64,000 nucleotides of DNA from JAISST01 sp050434145 (GCF_050434145.1 NZ_JBNPVX010000008.1:1-64000), one strand, 5' to 3'. Counted from the stretch's first letter, positions 35,411 through 45,498 are shown. Program-made: numbers and translations. The notes: generated by a model from the letters alone, not told the origin.

Positions 35411-35440
35411 CCATTCACCTCATAAAATAATTTAAAACAG

Positions 35441-35463
35441 GCAGAAGAAAAGTTCTCCTGCCC
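35441..35463 (-). terminator. partial terminator between binding protein and permease
   Basis: GGCAGAAGAA and TTCTCCTGCC (35441-35463) form a stem with one mismatch and a 3-base loop; TGTTTT follows on the minus strand. It probably cuts transcription partly, so that the binding protein is made in excess over the membrane parts. Confidence 0.65.
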
Positions 35464-35485
35464 ATAATTAGGATTCTTGCAAGAC

Positions 35486-36496
35486 TTATTTAGTAGGTGG
35501 AGTTGTCTTAGTAGCATTGTTGAATTTTTCTAATAAATCATTACGATTTTTTCCAGCCCAATCAAAATCATAATCAATTAATTTTGAATCTGCTATTTCT
35601 TTTGCATCTTCTGGTGGATTAGCAGTACTATTAGTTAAGAATTGGAAAGAACCTACAGATTGTCCAATTTCTTGACCTTTTTTAGATAATACCCAATCAA
35701 TAAATTTCTTAGCAGCTTCTTGATTTGGAGAATTTTTTAGAAGAGCTACTCCTCCAATTTCAAAACCAGTTCCTTCGCTAGGAGCTGTAATTATAATATC
35801 TTCATAACCTTCTTTTCTATATTTGATTGCATCATGTAGGAAAGTGATTCCAACAGCATATTCTCCCATTCCAACCATTCTTCCAGGTGCTGTACCAGAT
35901 TTTGTATATTGTTTAACCTGATCATTTAATTTTGTCATATATTCCATACCTTTTTCTTCTCCCATCATTTGTACAATGGTAGCAAGCATGGTAAATGCAG
36001 TACCAGAAGATCCTGGATGAGCAGTAACAATTTCTCCTTTAAATTCAGGTTTTAATAAATCTGCCCAAGAAGTTGGCATATCAGCTTTGATTTCAGCCAA
36101 TAGTTTTTTATTACCAACAAATCCTAAGTAACCTACATATGCTCCTGTCCAAAGACCAGTAGAATCTTTAAATTTTTCAGGAATATTAGCTGCTTCAGGA
36201 GAGATGTAAGGTTCTAATAACCCATCAGCATTTGCAGCAACATAAGCATCTACAGGTCCACCAAACCATACAGAAGCAGTCATATTATTTCTTTCAGCTT
36301 TTATTCTTGCTAAAGTTTCACCACTACTCATTCTAACAAATTGTGTTTTTATACCTGTTTCTTTTTCAAATTGCTTTGTAGTTTCAACAGCAAAATCCTC
36401 TAAAACACCTGCATAAATGAGTAAAGATTCATTATTTGCTAATAAAGTACTTCCTGCTAGTAACATTAAAGATAAAAGTTTTACAATTTTTTTCAT
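35486..36496 (-). CDS. ABC transporter substrate-binding protein (FbpA/AfuA-like)
   Basis: A 336-residue periplasmic binding protein. A signal peptide (MKKIVKLLSLMLLAGSTLLA) is followed by LLIYAGVLEDFAVETTKQFEKETGIK, the family start, and SSGETLARIKAER. It lacks the Tyr-Tyr pair that binds iron in FbpA, in the region where SGTAPGRMVGMGEYAVGI is found, so iron is not assured; AfuA-type proteins of this family bind hexose phosphates. AGGAGG precedes the ATG. First gene of the three-gene transporter operon. Confidence 0.85.
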   Translation of the reverse strand: MKKIVKLLSLMLLAGSTLLANNESLLIYAGVLEDFAVETTKQFEKETGIKTQFVRMSSGETLARIKAERNNMTASVWFGGPVDAYVAANADGLLEPYISPEAANIPEKFKDSTGLWTGAYVGYLGFVGNKKLLAEIKADMPTSWADLLKPEFKGEIVTAHPGSSGTAFTMLATIVQMMGEEKGMEYMTKLNDQVKQYTKSGTAPGRMVGMGEYAVGITFLHDAIKYRKEGYEDIIITAPSEGTGFEIGGVALLKNSPNQEAAKKFIDWVLSKKGQEIGQSVGSFQFLTNSTANPPEDAKEIADSKLIDYDFDWAGKNRNDLLEKFNNATKTTPPTK

Positions 36497-36612
36497 TTGT
36501 CCTCCTAAAAATATTTATATAATTTTTTAATTATAAAAACATACTAAAACTGACTTTTGAATGATTATAAAAGACACTCACTACATATTTTACAATATTT
36601 TTTAAATTTTGG

Positions 36613-37212
36613 CTACATATAAATTTTTAATTTATCATCAATAGGCATAAATTCTTTTTCAGGTAAGGCAGCATTGGATACTCCAAATGGCATCTGAGCA
36701 ATAAGACTCCAAGATTCTGGAATATTCCACGTTTTCCTGACTTCATCATCTATTATTGGGTTATAATGTTGTAAAGATGCTCCATATCCTTCACTTGCTA
36801 GAGTAGTCCAAAGAGCATATTGCATCATAGCATTCCCTTGAACAGACCAAGATTTAAAATTTTCTTTATATGAAGGAAATTGGTTTCCCATATTTTCAAC
36901 TACTTCATTATCTTCAAAGTATAAAATAGTACCAAAACCAGAGTCAAAAGAGGTTTTAATTTTATTTTCAGTATTTTTGAACTGTTCTGGTGAAACTATA
37001 TTTTTTAGTGTGCTTAGGACAATATTCCAAAATTGATGGTGAGATTTACCCATAAGCAAAAGCAGTCTTTGACTTTGCATATTAAAAGCAGAGGGTACAT
37101 TTTTGGAAACTTCCTTAACTAATGATATTATTTTTTCAGAGTTAATTGAATCATTGTTTCCAAAGGAATAAACTGATCTTCTTTCTTTAATGACTTCTAA
37201 TATAGATTTCAT
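36613..37212 (-). CDS. nitroreductase-family flavoprotein
   Basis: A 199-residue FMN-dependent oxidoreductase: ERRSVYSF near residue 10, VPSAFNMQSQRLLLL near 40 and the late GYGASLQHYNP motif near 142. The wording is closest to the small Frm2/HBN1-type subgroup. The physiological substrate is unknown. AGGAGG lies 7 bases before the ATG. Monocistronic. Confidence 0.88.
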   Translation of the reverse strand: MKSILEVIKERRSVYSFGNNDSINSEKIISLVKEVSKNVPSAFNMQSQRLLLLMGKSHHQFWNIVLSTLKNIVSPEQFKNTENKIKTSFDSGFGTILYFEDNEVVENMGNQFPSYKENFKSWSVQGNAMMQYALWTTLASEGYGASLQHYNPIIDDEVRKTWNIPESWSLIAQMPFGVSNAALPEKEFMPIDDKLKIYM

Positions 37213-37355
37213 AATTAACCTCCTGATAATTGGATTTTAGTTTGGCTAGAGCCTTGACTTTTCTTGAATCGATTTGTTTATTATTGAGCTCTTGCTACTT
37301 ATAGTATCACATTTATTTTAGAAAAAATCAAGTAAAGAATTATGTCTTTTGAAAC

Positions 37356-37384
37356 TTTACTTTTTAAGTCTTTTGTAATATAAT
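37356..37384 (+). promoter_or_regulatory. promoter of the 37414 gene
   Basis: TTTACT (37356-37361), a 17-base spacer and TATAAT (37379-37384), 30 bases before the ATG. Confidence 0.6.
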
Positions 37385-37413
37385 TAAGAAAATATGTTTT
37401 AGGAGGTGAAAAA

Positions 37414-37992
37414 ATGCCAAAAATTTATATAATATGGTTTCCAATAGTTGCTGTAGTAATGATTGGTTACTCAATTTATATTAACAAGAAAGCTAAAAAA
37501 ATGAGAGATAATCTTAACACAGATGATTTATACAGTGAATTTATTAATGAAAATTATCCTCATTTATCTGGATTAAAATTTGTAGCAGCATCTTTTAGTG
37601 AAGAATTAGGTGATACTGCTAAAAATATTGCAAAGTTAGGTGCTAAAAAATTGGCTTTTGGAGTAATAGGAGTAAAATACAGAGAGACTCAAGAAGGGCC
37701 AGTACATGCATTACTTGCTTATGATAATAATAAGACAGTAGTAATTCCTGTTTATCCTGATGCTGTAAATGGAAAACTATATTCAGATGAGGAAACAACC
37801 CCTTTCGAAATAAAAGATTCTGCTCTAAGTGAGATAAAATTATCAGATAATGGGTTAGTGGTTTTTAAAGATAAAGATGGAGAAAAAATAGTTTTTAAAG
37901 TCACAGAAAAAGATTTTTTCTTAAAGGATCAAAGTTCTCAAAAATCCCAATTTATTCGTAGAATTAATGAGTTACAAGGAAAATTGAGTTAA
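37414..37992 (+). CDS. membrane-anchored protein of unknown function
   Basis: A 192-residue protein. One N-terminal membrane helix (IYIIWFPIVAVVMIGYSIYI) is followed by a soluble domain rich in beta strands (residues 85-170), resembling in pattern a small PH-like or beta-sandwich domain. I do not recognise a family. A strong AGGAGGTGA is 5 bases before the ATG, and it has its own promoter and terminator. Confidence 0.7.
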   Translation: MPKIYIIWFPIVAVVMIGYSIYINKKAKKMRDNLNTDDLYSEFINENYPHLSGLKFVAASFSEELGDTAKNIAKLGAKKLAFGVIGVKYRETQEGPVHALLAYDNNKTVVIPVYPDAVNGKLYSDEETTPFEIKDSALSEIKLSDNGLVVFKDKDGEKIVFKVTEKDFFLKDQSSQKSQFIRRINELQGKLS

Positions 37993-38011
37993 AATATAAA
38001 ATTTTAGTAAT

Positions 38012-38050
38012 AAAAAGGGAAGTTATGATTTACATCTCACTTCCTTTTTT
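38012..38050. terminator. bidirectional terminator
   Basis: AAAAAGGGAAGT (38012-38023) pairs with ACTTCCTTTTT (38039-38049) with one G-T pair. It separates the 37414 gene from the convergent MORN gene. Confidence 0.8.
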
Positions 38051-38107
38051 ATTCGTATATTAAGCAATTGCTAAACTGTTATTTAATAGTAAAAATTATA
38101 TTTTTAT

Positions 38108-40114
38108 TCATCTTTTATGGTGTCCTAATATTTTGACAAGGACTCCATTCTCATAAAGAATTTCATCATAAGATCCATCTTTATAATATTTTTTTGTAAT
38201 TCCATGAATTTTTGAATCTTTCAATGAATATTGAATTTTTTCACCATTAAGGGTTTCCTTAATAAAAGAATTTTCAGCAATACCATCTTTATATTTAAAA
38301 TATATTTTTTCTCCATTTCCAGAAAAATTAATAGCTTGACCATTTCTTATACCATTTTCATAAATATATTCTTGTTTATCACCATTATTAAAAAAATACT
38401 CAGCTTTCCCATTTTTCTTATTATTTTTATAAGTGAAAATTTCATATGTTTTATCAATATATGTATATTTGGCTGGTCCCTCTTTAACATCATTTTTATA
38501 GAAAAATTGTTCAATATCACCATTTTTAAGGTATAAAACAGCTTTTCCATGCTTTTTCCCATTTTCATAAATAGATTTTAGTTTATTTCCATTGGCAAAA
38601 ATATATTCACTATCACCATTTTTAATGCCTTTTTCGAGATTAAAAGTGTCTACATCACCATTTTTGAAATTATATCTTGAAAATCCACTAATAATCCCAT
38701 TAATATAAGTAAAATCTTGAGTGTCACCATTTTTGAAAAGCAATTTACCAGAACCTTCTCTTACATTATTTTTATAATTAAATTGAATAATTTCATCATT
38801 TTTCCCAGAAATTTCTGCTGGTCCATTTTTTATTCCGTTATTGTAGTTGAACTTTTCTTTAGTACCATCACTATAATTGGTAGAAGCTTTTCCATTTAAC
38901 AGTCCATTTTTGTACGAAAAAACTTCTTTAGTTCCACTAATATATGAAATAGTACCTCTTCCATTAAATTCATTATGATCATATGTATAGCTTTCAAATT
39001 GTGCTGCAACTTCAAGAGCATCATTTTTGATAAATTCTTCAAAGTATCTGTATTTTCTTTCACTATTAAATTGAGCATTGGATTTTTCATATTTTCCAGA
39101 GTTATTATTTAATACATAAAAAATAGCACTTCCAGTTCTTTTTCCATTTTCATAATTGACTTCTTCCTTCACAGAGGAAGAAAGTTCATAAATGTAATAG
39201 GTTCCTTTTCCATTCTTTATTCCATTATTATAATTTTGTTCATACATGACTTGCTTATTGTTATAATATCCTATCCAAATTCCATTTCTTTTATTTTTGA
39301 TGTAATCACCTTGAAGCATAAGATTTTCGTTTTCATAGTAACTTTGCCACTGTCCAGATAAATTACCTTTATCAAAGGATTCAGAGTATTTTTTCTTCCC
39401 ATTCATATAAAATCTTGTCCATAATCCTGTTTTCAATCCATCAATAACATTTCCAGTTTCTTTGATGACACCATTTTTATAAAAAAGTTTTACAGTACCA
39501 TGAATTTTATCATCTTTATAATTCCCCTCAAAGATAGGAATTTGATCTTGGCTAAACTCTTTCCAAATACCATTTTTAAGATTATTCTTGAAAGTACCGC
39601 AAGATTTTAAAATTTCTTTATGATCATCATAATAATATTTAAAATACCCTTCCTTTTTTCCATCTATGACAGAACCTTCTAATTGTGTAGCTGATTTAGA
39701 AGATGTAGTATGTTTGAAATGAGAATTTGGAATGTCAGGATTATTGTCAGTATCTGTAGTGGGAGTAGAGTATTGTATTTCAGTTGGTTGATGAGTTACT
39801 AAAGTTGCAGTATTTTGACTATTCTTAAGATTAGCTGAATCATTAAAATATTTTTTTTGTGTTACTTTGTGATTATCAGCATTAGAAGATGTGTCACTAC
39901 TTTTGAGTGTATTTTGAATTTCATTTGCAATAAAACTATTGGTAACCGTTTGTGTAGAATTATTTTTGTCAAAGACTTCCAAATCTTTCTCTAAGGGATT
40001 TTCTATACTGTTAGAGGAGTTATTTTTCTTTTTTTTGATACTATATATAATTGCTATGAACAAGTACGCCATAAAAGTAATGGCTACAATATTGATAATA
40101 TTTTTTGTAGTCAT
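38108..40114 (-). CDS. membrane-anchored MORN-variant repeat protein
   Basis: A 668-residue protein. A single N-terminal membrane helix (residues about 6-26) and a disordered Asn/Ser/Thr linker to about 135 precede a long array of MORN-variant repeats. Each repeat is 20-24 residues with the pattern NGxKNGxxxxYYxNGxxxxxxxYxxG, as in YwqK-like proteins. The array should form an extended beta sheet outside or along the membrane; ligand and role are unknown. GGTGATTTC precedes the ATG. The gene is comparable to the Sel1 family in being a repeat-built surface protein. Confidence 0.8.
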   Translation of the reverse strand: MTTKNIINIVAITFMAYLFIAIIYSIKKKKNNSSNSIENPLEKDLEVFDKNNSTQTVTNSFIANEIQNTLKSSDTSSNADNHKVTQKKYFNDSANLKNSQNTATLVTHQPTEIQYSTPTTDTDNNPDIPNSHFKHTTSSKSATQLEGSVIDGKKEGYFKYYYDDHKEILKSCGTFKNNLKNGIWKEFSQDQIPIFEGNYKDDKIHGTVKLFYKNGVIKETGNVIDGLKTGLWTRFYMNGKKKYSESFDKGNLSGQWQSYYENENLMLQGDYIKNKRNGIWIGYYNNKQVMYEQNYNNGIKNGKGTYYIYELSSSVKEEVNYENGKRTGSAIFYVLNNNSGKYEKSNAQFNSERKYRYFEEFIKNDALEVAAQFESYTYDHNEFNGRGTISYISGTKEVFSYKNGLLNGKASTNYSDGTKEKFNYNNGIKNGPAEISGKNDEIIQFNYKNNVREGSGKLLFKNGDTQDFTYINGIISGFSRYNFKNGDVDTFNLEKGIKNGDSEYIFANGNKLKSIYENGKKHGKAVLYLKNGDIEQFFYKNDVKEGPAKYTYIDKTYEIFTYKNNKKNGKAEYFFNNGDKQEYIYENGIRNGQAINFSGNGEKIYFKYKDGIAENSFIKETLNGEKIQYSLKDSKIHGITKKYYKDGSYDEILYENGVLVKILGHHKR

Positions 40115-40203
40115 GAAATCACCACTTATATTAGATTTTTATATTTCTTATTATTTTAACATAAAAAAAGAAAAAATGATAGAAATTATAAAATAATAAA
40201 AAA

Positions 40204-40227
40204 TTGAGATACTTTTACATATCTCAA
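40204..40227 (-). terminator. terminator after the 40243 gene
   Basis: TTGAGATA (40204-40211) and TATCTCAA (40220-40227) form a perfect 8-base stem; T6 follows on the minus strand. Confidence 0.85.
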
Positions 40228-40242
40228 TATTAGCAAATATAT

Positions 40243-40842
40243 TTATATAACAATTTTTTTGATTTCTTCACTATAATTTTTTCTTTTTACAGGATCTTTA
40301 GTAGTTATGATAGTATATTCTCTACTCTGTAAGAATTTTAGATTTTTTATATCTATACTGAGAGCATCATAAAGGGATTCAAGATGAGATTCTTGCATAG
40401 TTCTTCTTCTGATACCAAATAGAAATGGTTTGATAGCTCTTATATCATCACTTTCTAAAGTTTTATTATTAAAATATAGTTGATATAATTCATCTTTTGA
40501 ATAATCACAAATGGAAAATTCATCAGAAACTGATAAAACTTTATTTAGAATATCTGTAAACTCTTCTAAGGAATCTCTGACAATGAGATCATTTAAAATG
40601 TTCGCAGGAATGTTTTTAGTAGAGAAATTATTAGCTTCAAGATTATTGATATTGAAATTCTTCAAATAAATATCCTTTTTATATTCCAAAATCATAAATA
40701 TAACTGGAATTTTTTCATCAAAGCTGTCATAGTATATGGATATATTTGTATCTTTGAATCTAAATTGAAATTTAATTGATTTATTTGGATCATTATTTAT
40801 ATTGTTACGGTAAACTTTGTTTAACCTTTTTTTTACATCCAT
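40243..40842 (-). CDS. protein of unknown function
   Basis: A 199-residue soluble protein with alternating strands and helices and a basic C terminus. There is no signal peptide, membrane helix or motif that I recognise. AAGGAG is 7 bases before the ATG at 40842; the frame is open 57 bases further upstream but without an SD. It lies between the MORN gene and bioB and has its own terminator. Confidence 0.65.
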   Translation of the reverse strand: MDVKKRLNKVYRNNINNDPNKSIKFQFRFKDTNISIYYDSFDEKIPVIFMILEYKKDIYLKNFNINNLEANNFSTKNIPANILNDLIVRDSLEEFTDILNKVLSVSDEFSICDYSKDELYQLYFNNKTLESDDIRAIKPFLFGIRRRTMQESHLESLYDALSIDIKNLKFLQSREYTIITTKDPVKRKNYSEEIKKIVI

Positions 40843-40997
40843 AAATATCTCCTTGTAATAAATGTTTTTTTTATATTGAGTGTAAAATTCATGTGGCACA
40901 GTTAACTAAAAAATATAGTATTGCTTAGCAGTTTATAGTATATATACCACATTTTATAAAAAAAGCAAGTAGATAAAAATAGTGAAAAATTATTTTT

Positions 40998-41972
40998 TTA
41001 GCAATTTCCCAACTCAGGAACAAATCCTAATTCTTTAATCATTTTCAGATCAGTTTCAATTGAGATCCCTGAAGTAGTAAGTAAGTCACCAGTGATGGCT
41101 GCATTAGCCCCAGATTGGAAGCATTTTTTTCCAGAATCAGGTAATAGCCCTCTTCCGCCAGCTAATCTGATGAAACTATCTGGAATTATAAATCTAAAGA
41201 TAGCAACTATTCTACACATCTCTTCTATTGTTAGTCTCGGATTATTTCCATAAGGTGTTCCAGGAATTGGATTTAGCATATTAATAGGAATGGACTTGAT
41301 GCCCAAGTCTCTTATTGTAATAGCCATATCGATCCTGTCTTCCATTGATTCACCAATGCCAAAAATACCACCACTGCAGATAGATAATCCCAAATTTTGA
41401 GCTTTTTTAATAGAATCAATTTTATCCTCATAGGTATGGGTAGTGCACATTTGTGGAAAATATTTTCTTGAAGATTCTAAATTATTATGTATTCTTTCTA
41501 TTCCAGCTGTTTTAATAGCCATGAAATCATCTTTATCTAATAATCCAAAAGATGCGCATAAAGTAAGAGAAGTTGTATCTTTCAATATTTTAATAGTTTG
41601 ACATATTTCTTCTATTTCTTTTTTATTTAATTTTTTGCCAGAAGTCACAATGGAAAATCTTTTGATATTTTTTTCTTGATTGTATTGTGCTTCTTTTAAA
41701 AAATCATTAGTTTTCAATAATGAAAAAGTTTCGACTGTACCTGTAGCGATAGATGATTGAGCACAATATTTACAATCTTCACTGCATTTACCACCTTTAC
41801 CACTAATTATTGTGCATAAGTCAAAAGTATTTTTACAGAAATGTTCTCTGATTTCGTTAGCTGCATTTGCAAGGGTTTCTAGAGGTTGGCTGTTAAGTAG
41901 CAGAGCATCTTCTTTGGTTATTAAATTGTTATTAAAAATTTTTTCTTTTAATTCTTGAATTATATTGTGCAT
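40998..41972 (-). CDS. bioB: biotin synthase
   Basis: A radical-SAM enzyme that inserts sulfur into dethiobiotin. The 324 residues show the cluster motif CSEDCKYC (CxxxCxxC) near residue 62, the [2Fe-2S] ligands (Cys near 98, Cys in MCTTHTYEDK, Cys in LSICSGG) and the Arg of RLAGGRG near 265. No other biotin gene is adjacent, so dethiobiotin is made from another locus or taken up. It starts 26 bases after dgt and may be co-transcribed. Confidence 0.95.
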   Translation of the reverse strand: MHNIIQELKEKIFNNNLITKEDALLLNSQPLETLANAANEIREHFCKNTFDLCTIISGKGGKCSEDCKYCAQSSIATGTVETFSLLKTNDFLKEAQYNQEKNIKRFSIVTSGKKLNKKEIEEICQTIKILKDTTSLTLCASFGLLDKDDFMAIKTAGIERIHNNLESSRKYFPQMCTTHTYEDKIDSIKKAQNLGLSICSGGIFGIGESMEDRIDMAITIRDLGIKSIPINMLNPIPGTPYGNNPRLTIEEMCRIVAIFRFIIPDSFIRLAGGRGLLPDSGKKCFQSGANAAITGDLLTTSGISIETDLKMIKELGFVPELGNC

Positions 41973-41998
41973 TGTAGTTTACTCTCCTAAAATAGTTT

Positions 41999-43219
41999 TT
42001 ATTTTAATTTTTTTAAATCATCGAAATAGGATATGTAATTTACCATAAATTTGCTATTTGGAAAAAGAAAATGATGTAATTGAATAAAATAATCATCAGT
42101 CATGCTTGAAATAAAATCCACTACAATTTGGTTTGGTTCTTCTTTTGCATAATCATCAGATTTATTATTTTTTCTTATTTTATTAACAAAATTAATATGA
42201 TGATCAAAGATTACAGATTTATAATTTTTATTAATTAAATCATCTAAAAGTTTGTAATAAATATCTTTTAGCATTGGTTGTACGCTTTCTTCATATTTTT
42301 TCTTAACAACAGAATTTTTGTATATAAACTGATTGTTTTCCATTTTGGCTGTTTTTAAATCTTCATAGAGTTTATCACCAAGTTTTAGATATTCTTTGCC
42401 ATAACTATTTTCAATAATATTTACAGAAATATTATTAATCATTTCAGAGTTTTTATCACCTATTTCACCTCTAGAAAAGATTGTACTTCCATCTATAATA
42501 TGAGCTTTTTCAGCATCTTGTCTATCCTTTCCAAGATATGCTATCATATCACATATTCTTACAACACAACCTTCTAGAGTAGATGGTTTTAATGTTGCAA
42601 TATATTCTTTTCCTAGAGTAATTGATTTGCTCATTTTTTTATCGAATTCTTCAAATGATTTTAAGTGTTTTGGTCTATAATTTCCACTTTCAAAGGCTCC
42701 ATTATGGGATAAGATACCATCTAAAGTCTGAAGAGAAATATTTTTTAAAAATATTTTATCTAGTACTCTTACGCTTTGTATATTATGATAAAAAAATTTG
42801 CCAGTTTCATTAAAAAATAAATCATTGAGAAATTCTTCACCAGCATGGCCAAATGGAGTATGTCCTAAGTCGTGTCCTAGGGATATAGCTTCAATTAAAT
42901 CTAAATTTAGACCTAATATTTTTCCAATATTTCTAGCAATTCTAGATACTAGTTGGACATGTAAAGCACGTCTTGTAATATCATCATTGTGATAAAAAGA
43001 AAAAACTTGGGTTTTGTCAGAATACCTGTTGTATAGAGGAAGATGAAGTATTTTCTCTACATCTCTTACATATGATGGTCTCCAGAGAGTACCAATATCT
43101 TTTTCCATATCTCGCCTTATTGCTTCTTCATCTAGACATTTATGAGATATAAGTTTTGGAGTTATGGCATCTTTTTTTATTTTATTAATTGTTCTATTTG
43201 ATAATGTAGCATATCTCAA
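41999..43219 (-). CDS. dgt: dGTPase-like HD-domain triphosphohydrolase
   Basis: A 406-residue protein. The metal-binding HD motif is in LGHDLGHTPFGHAGE near residue 115; the family N terminus RDMEKDIGTLWRPSYVRD and the later C-terminal domain are present. It would hydrolyse dGTP (or other dNTPs) to the nucleoside plus triphosphate and so affect replication and phage growth. The start is a TTG (43219) placed 7 bases after GGAGG; no ATG is near. Confidence 0.88.
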   Translation of the reverse strand: MRYATLSNRTINKIKKDAITPKLISHKCLDEEAIRRDMEKDIGTLWRPSYVRDVEKILHLPLYNRYSDKTQVFSFYHNDDITRRALHVQLVSRIARNIGKILGLNLDLIEAISLGHDLGHTPFGHAGEEFLNDLFFNETGKFFYHNIQSVRVLDKIFLKNISLQTLDGILSHNGAFESGNYRPKHLKSFEEFDKKMSKSITLGKEYIATLKPSTLEGCVVRICDMIAYLGKDRQDAEKAHIIDGSTIFSRGEIGDKNSEMINNISVNIIENSYGKEYLKLGDKLYEDLKTAKMENNQFIYKNSVVKKKYEESVQPMLKDIYYKLLDDLINKNYKSVIFDHHINFVNKIRKNNKSDDYAKEEPNQIVVDFISSMTDDYFIQLHHFLFPNSKFMVNYISYFDDLKKLK

Positions 43220-43418
43220 GTTGATACCTCCAAAAAATAAAATCTTTATAGTATATTATTTTATTTTTATACTCTGATAATAACATAAAATTAGAACTTA
43301 CACAATAGTTAATATTTTTTTTGAAAAAGTTAACAATGAGATTTATCTTTAAAATCAGATAGTAATAAATATAAAAATATGTTAGAATATAGTAATAAAT
43401 TATGTGGAGGTAGAAAAT

Positions 43419-44618
43419 ATGCATATATCTAAAAAAGCACAAGTCATGAAATTTTCATCAGTTAGAAAACTATTACCATTTGCTGATGCAGCAGAGAAAA
43501 ATGGTATTAAAGTCTATAAGTTAAATATAGGACAACCTGATGTCGCCACACCTGATTCTTTTTTTGAAGGTTTGCATAATTTTAAAGATAAAGTAGTAAA
43601 ATACGCGGATTCTAAAGGACTTATTCAGTTGAGAGAGACTTTTTCTAACAACTATAAAAAAAGTGGAATTGACTTTAATACTGACGAAATACTTGTAACT
43701 CAAGGAGGTAGTGAGGCAATAACTTTTGTTATGCTTACTATATGTGATGAGGGAGATGAAATACTAATTCCAGAACCATTTTATGCAAACTATGCAAGTT
43801 TCATAGATATAGCTGGTGCTAAAATAGTGCCTATTCCTACAAAAATAGAAAATGGTTTTCATTTGCCATCAAGAGAAGAAATTGAAAAATTGATTACTCC
43901 AAAGACAAGAGGAATTTTGTATTCAAATCCTGGAAATCCTACGGGAACAGTATATACTAAGAATGAAATAGAAATGATGGGTGAAGTAGCTAAAAAGAAT
44001 GATCTTTTTATTATAGCTGATGAAGTATATAGAGATTTTATATATGATGAAGAGATAAAACACGTATCACCAACCAATTACAAAGATTTGGAAGATAGGA
44101 CTATAGTGATTGATAGTATTTCCAAGCATTATAGTGCATGTGGGGCTAGAATAGGGCTTATTGCTAGTAAAAACAAAGAACTTATGAATTATTTATTAAA
44201 ATTCTGCCAATCAAGATTGTCAGCTTCAATGATAGATCAAGTAGCAGCTGCTAATTTGGCTAATACAGATGAACACTATGTTGAAAATGCAAAAAATATA
44301 TATAAGAGAAGAAGAGATTTATTATACAAACATTTGAATTCTATTCCAGGAGTGGTGAGTCCTAAACCAGAGGGTGCATTATATATATTAGTAAAATTGC
44401 CAGTGAAAGATAGTGAAGATTTTGCAAAATGGATTTTAACTGATTATTCTTATAAGAATAAGACACTTCTAATTGCTCCAGGACCAGGATTTTACCAGAC
44501 TGAAGGTCTTGGAAGAGATCAAGTGAGAATTTCATTCTGTGGAAGTGAAGATGATATTGAAAATGGTATGATAGTGTTAAAGAATGCTTTGGATGCTTAT
44601 AATAAATTAAAGAAATAA
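43419..44618 (+). CDS. class I aminotransferase (AspC-like)
   Basis: A 399-residue PLP enzyme. It shows NIGQPDVATPD near residue 35, GGSEAITF near 97, NPGNPTG near 170, ADEVYRDF near 200 and the Schiff-base Lys in SISKHYSACGARIG near 235, followed by the late RISFC Arg that binds the substrate carboxylate. Aspartate or aromatic amino acids are likely substrates. GGAGG favours the ATG at 43419 over an in-frame GTG 15 bases upstream. Divergent from dgt. Confidence 0.92.
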   Translation: MHISKKAQVMKFSSVRKLLPFADAAEKNGIKVYKLNIGQPDVATPDSFFEGLHNFKDKVVKYADSKGLIQLRETFSNNYKKSGIDFNTDEILVTQGGSEAITFVMLTICDEGDEILIPEPFYANYASFIDIAGAKIVPIPTKIENGFHLPSREEIEKLITPKTRGILYSNPGNPTGTVYTKNEIEMMGEVAKKNDLFIIADEVYRDFIYDEEIKHVSPTNYKDLEDRTIVIDSISKHYSACGARIGLIASKNKELMNYLLKFCQSRLSASMIDQVAAANLANTDEHYVENAKNIYKRRRDLLYKHLNSIPGVVSPKPEGALYILVKLPVKDSEDFAKWILTDYSYKNKTLLIAPGPGFYQTEGLGRDQVRISFCGSEDDIENGMIVLKNALDAYNKLKK

Positions 44619-44647
44619 ATGCAACCTGTTGGAATATTAAATAAAAT

Positions 44648-44692
44648 AAAAAGAATAATAATTAGAGAAAAGACTCTGCTATTATTCTTTTT
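44648..44692. terminator. bidirectional terminator
   Basis: AAAAAGAATAATA (44648-44660) and TATTATTCTTTTT (44680-44692) form a perfect 13-base stem between the convergent aminotransferase and amidase genes. Confidence 0.8.
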
Positions 44693-44694
44693 TT

Positions 44695-45498
44695 TTAAAA
44701 TTTTTTAATTATTTCCATAGGAAATGTTTCATGATTAAAATCTGTGAAATAAGGAATTTTTTCTCTGGCATCTGCAACAATATTCAAGTCAATGTTACAA
44801 TAGAGAATTTCTTCTTTATTCTCAGAAGCTTCTGCAATCTGTAGCCCATATGGATTGAATACCTGTGATTTGCCACAAATTCCTTTTCCAATGGTGTTAA
44901 CTCCTGCAGTAAACAACAGATTGTATAAAGAAGTGGCAGCCAAATCAATATTCCATCTATTAAATGCTTCATTACTCCAGACAGAAGGGACAAAAATAAG
45001 TTTGGCACCTTTTAGAGCCATTATTCTAGCTGGTTCGGGGTATTCACAATCATAGCAGATTAGGATACCTATTTTACCAAAAGTAGTATCATATACTGGG
45101 TAACTATCACCACTTTTGAATTGATTTTTTTCTTTTCCCCAAAGGTAACATTTTCTTGTATTACCAATTACATTACCCAAATTATCTATAAATATCATCG
45201 AATTATAGACTTCATCTATGATATTTGTAGATTCAGCATATCCAGATATTATGTGAATATTGTATGCTTTGGCAAGCTCTTGCATTACATGGACAAACCT
45301 GCCATTTTGTGATTCTGCAATGGCATGCATGTCTCTTTTTTTTAGGTAATAACCACCATAAAACAATTCTGGAAAACATATAATATTTGCATTTTCTGCA
45401 GCAGCTTTTTCAACTAATGCTTTTCCTTTTTCTAAATTAATGTTAGCATTACCAAATTCTGATGCAACTTGTGCCAAGGCAATTTTTATTTTTTTCAT
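44695..45498 (-). CDS. carbon-nitrogen hydrolase (nitrilase superfamily amidase)
   Basis: A 267-residue protein with the Glu-Lys-Cys triad of the superfamily: FPELF near residue 43, RKCYLWGKEK near 115 (Lys) and ILICYDCEYPE near 149 (Cys). It hydrolyses an amide or carbamoyl group; substrate unknown. Its ATG overlaps the stop of the LysR gene (ATGA), which indicates translational coupling, an unusual arrangement for a regulator and its enzyme. Confidence 0.9.
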   Translation of the reverse strand: MKKIKIALAQVASEFGNANINLEKGKALVEKAAAENANIICFPELFYGGYYLKKRDMHAIAESQNGRFVHVMQELAKAYNIHIISGYAESTNIIDEVYNSMIFIDNLGNVIGNTRKCYLWGKEKNQFKSGDSYPVYDTTFGKIGILICYDCEYPEPARIMALKGAKLIFVPSVWSNEAFNRWNIDLAATSLYNLLFTAGVNTIGKGICGKSQVFNPYGLQIAEASENKEEILYCNIDLNIVADAREKIPYFTDFNHETFPMEIIKKF

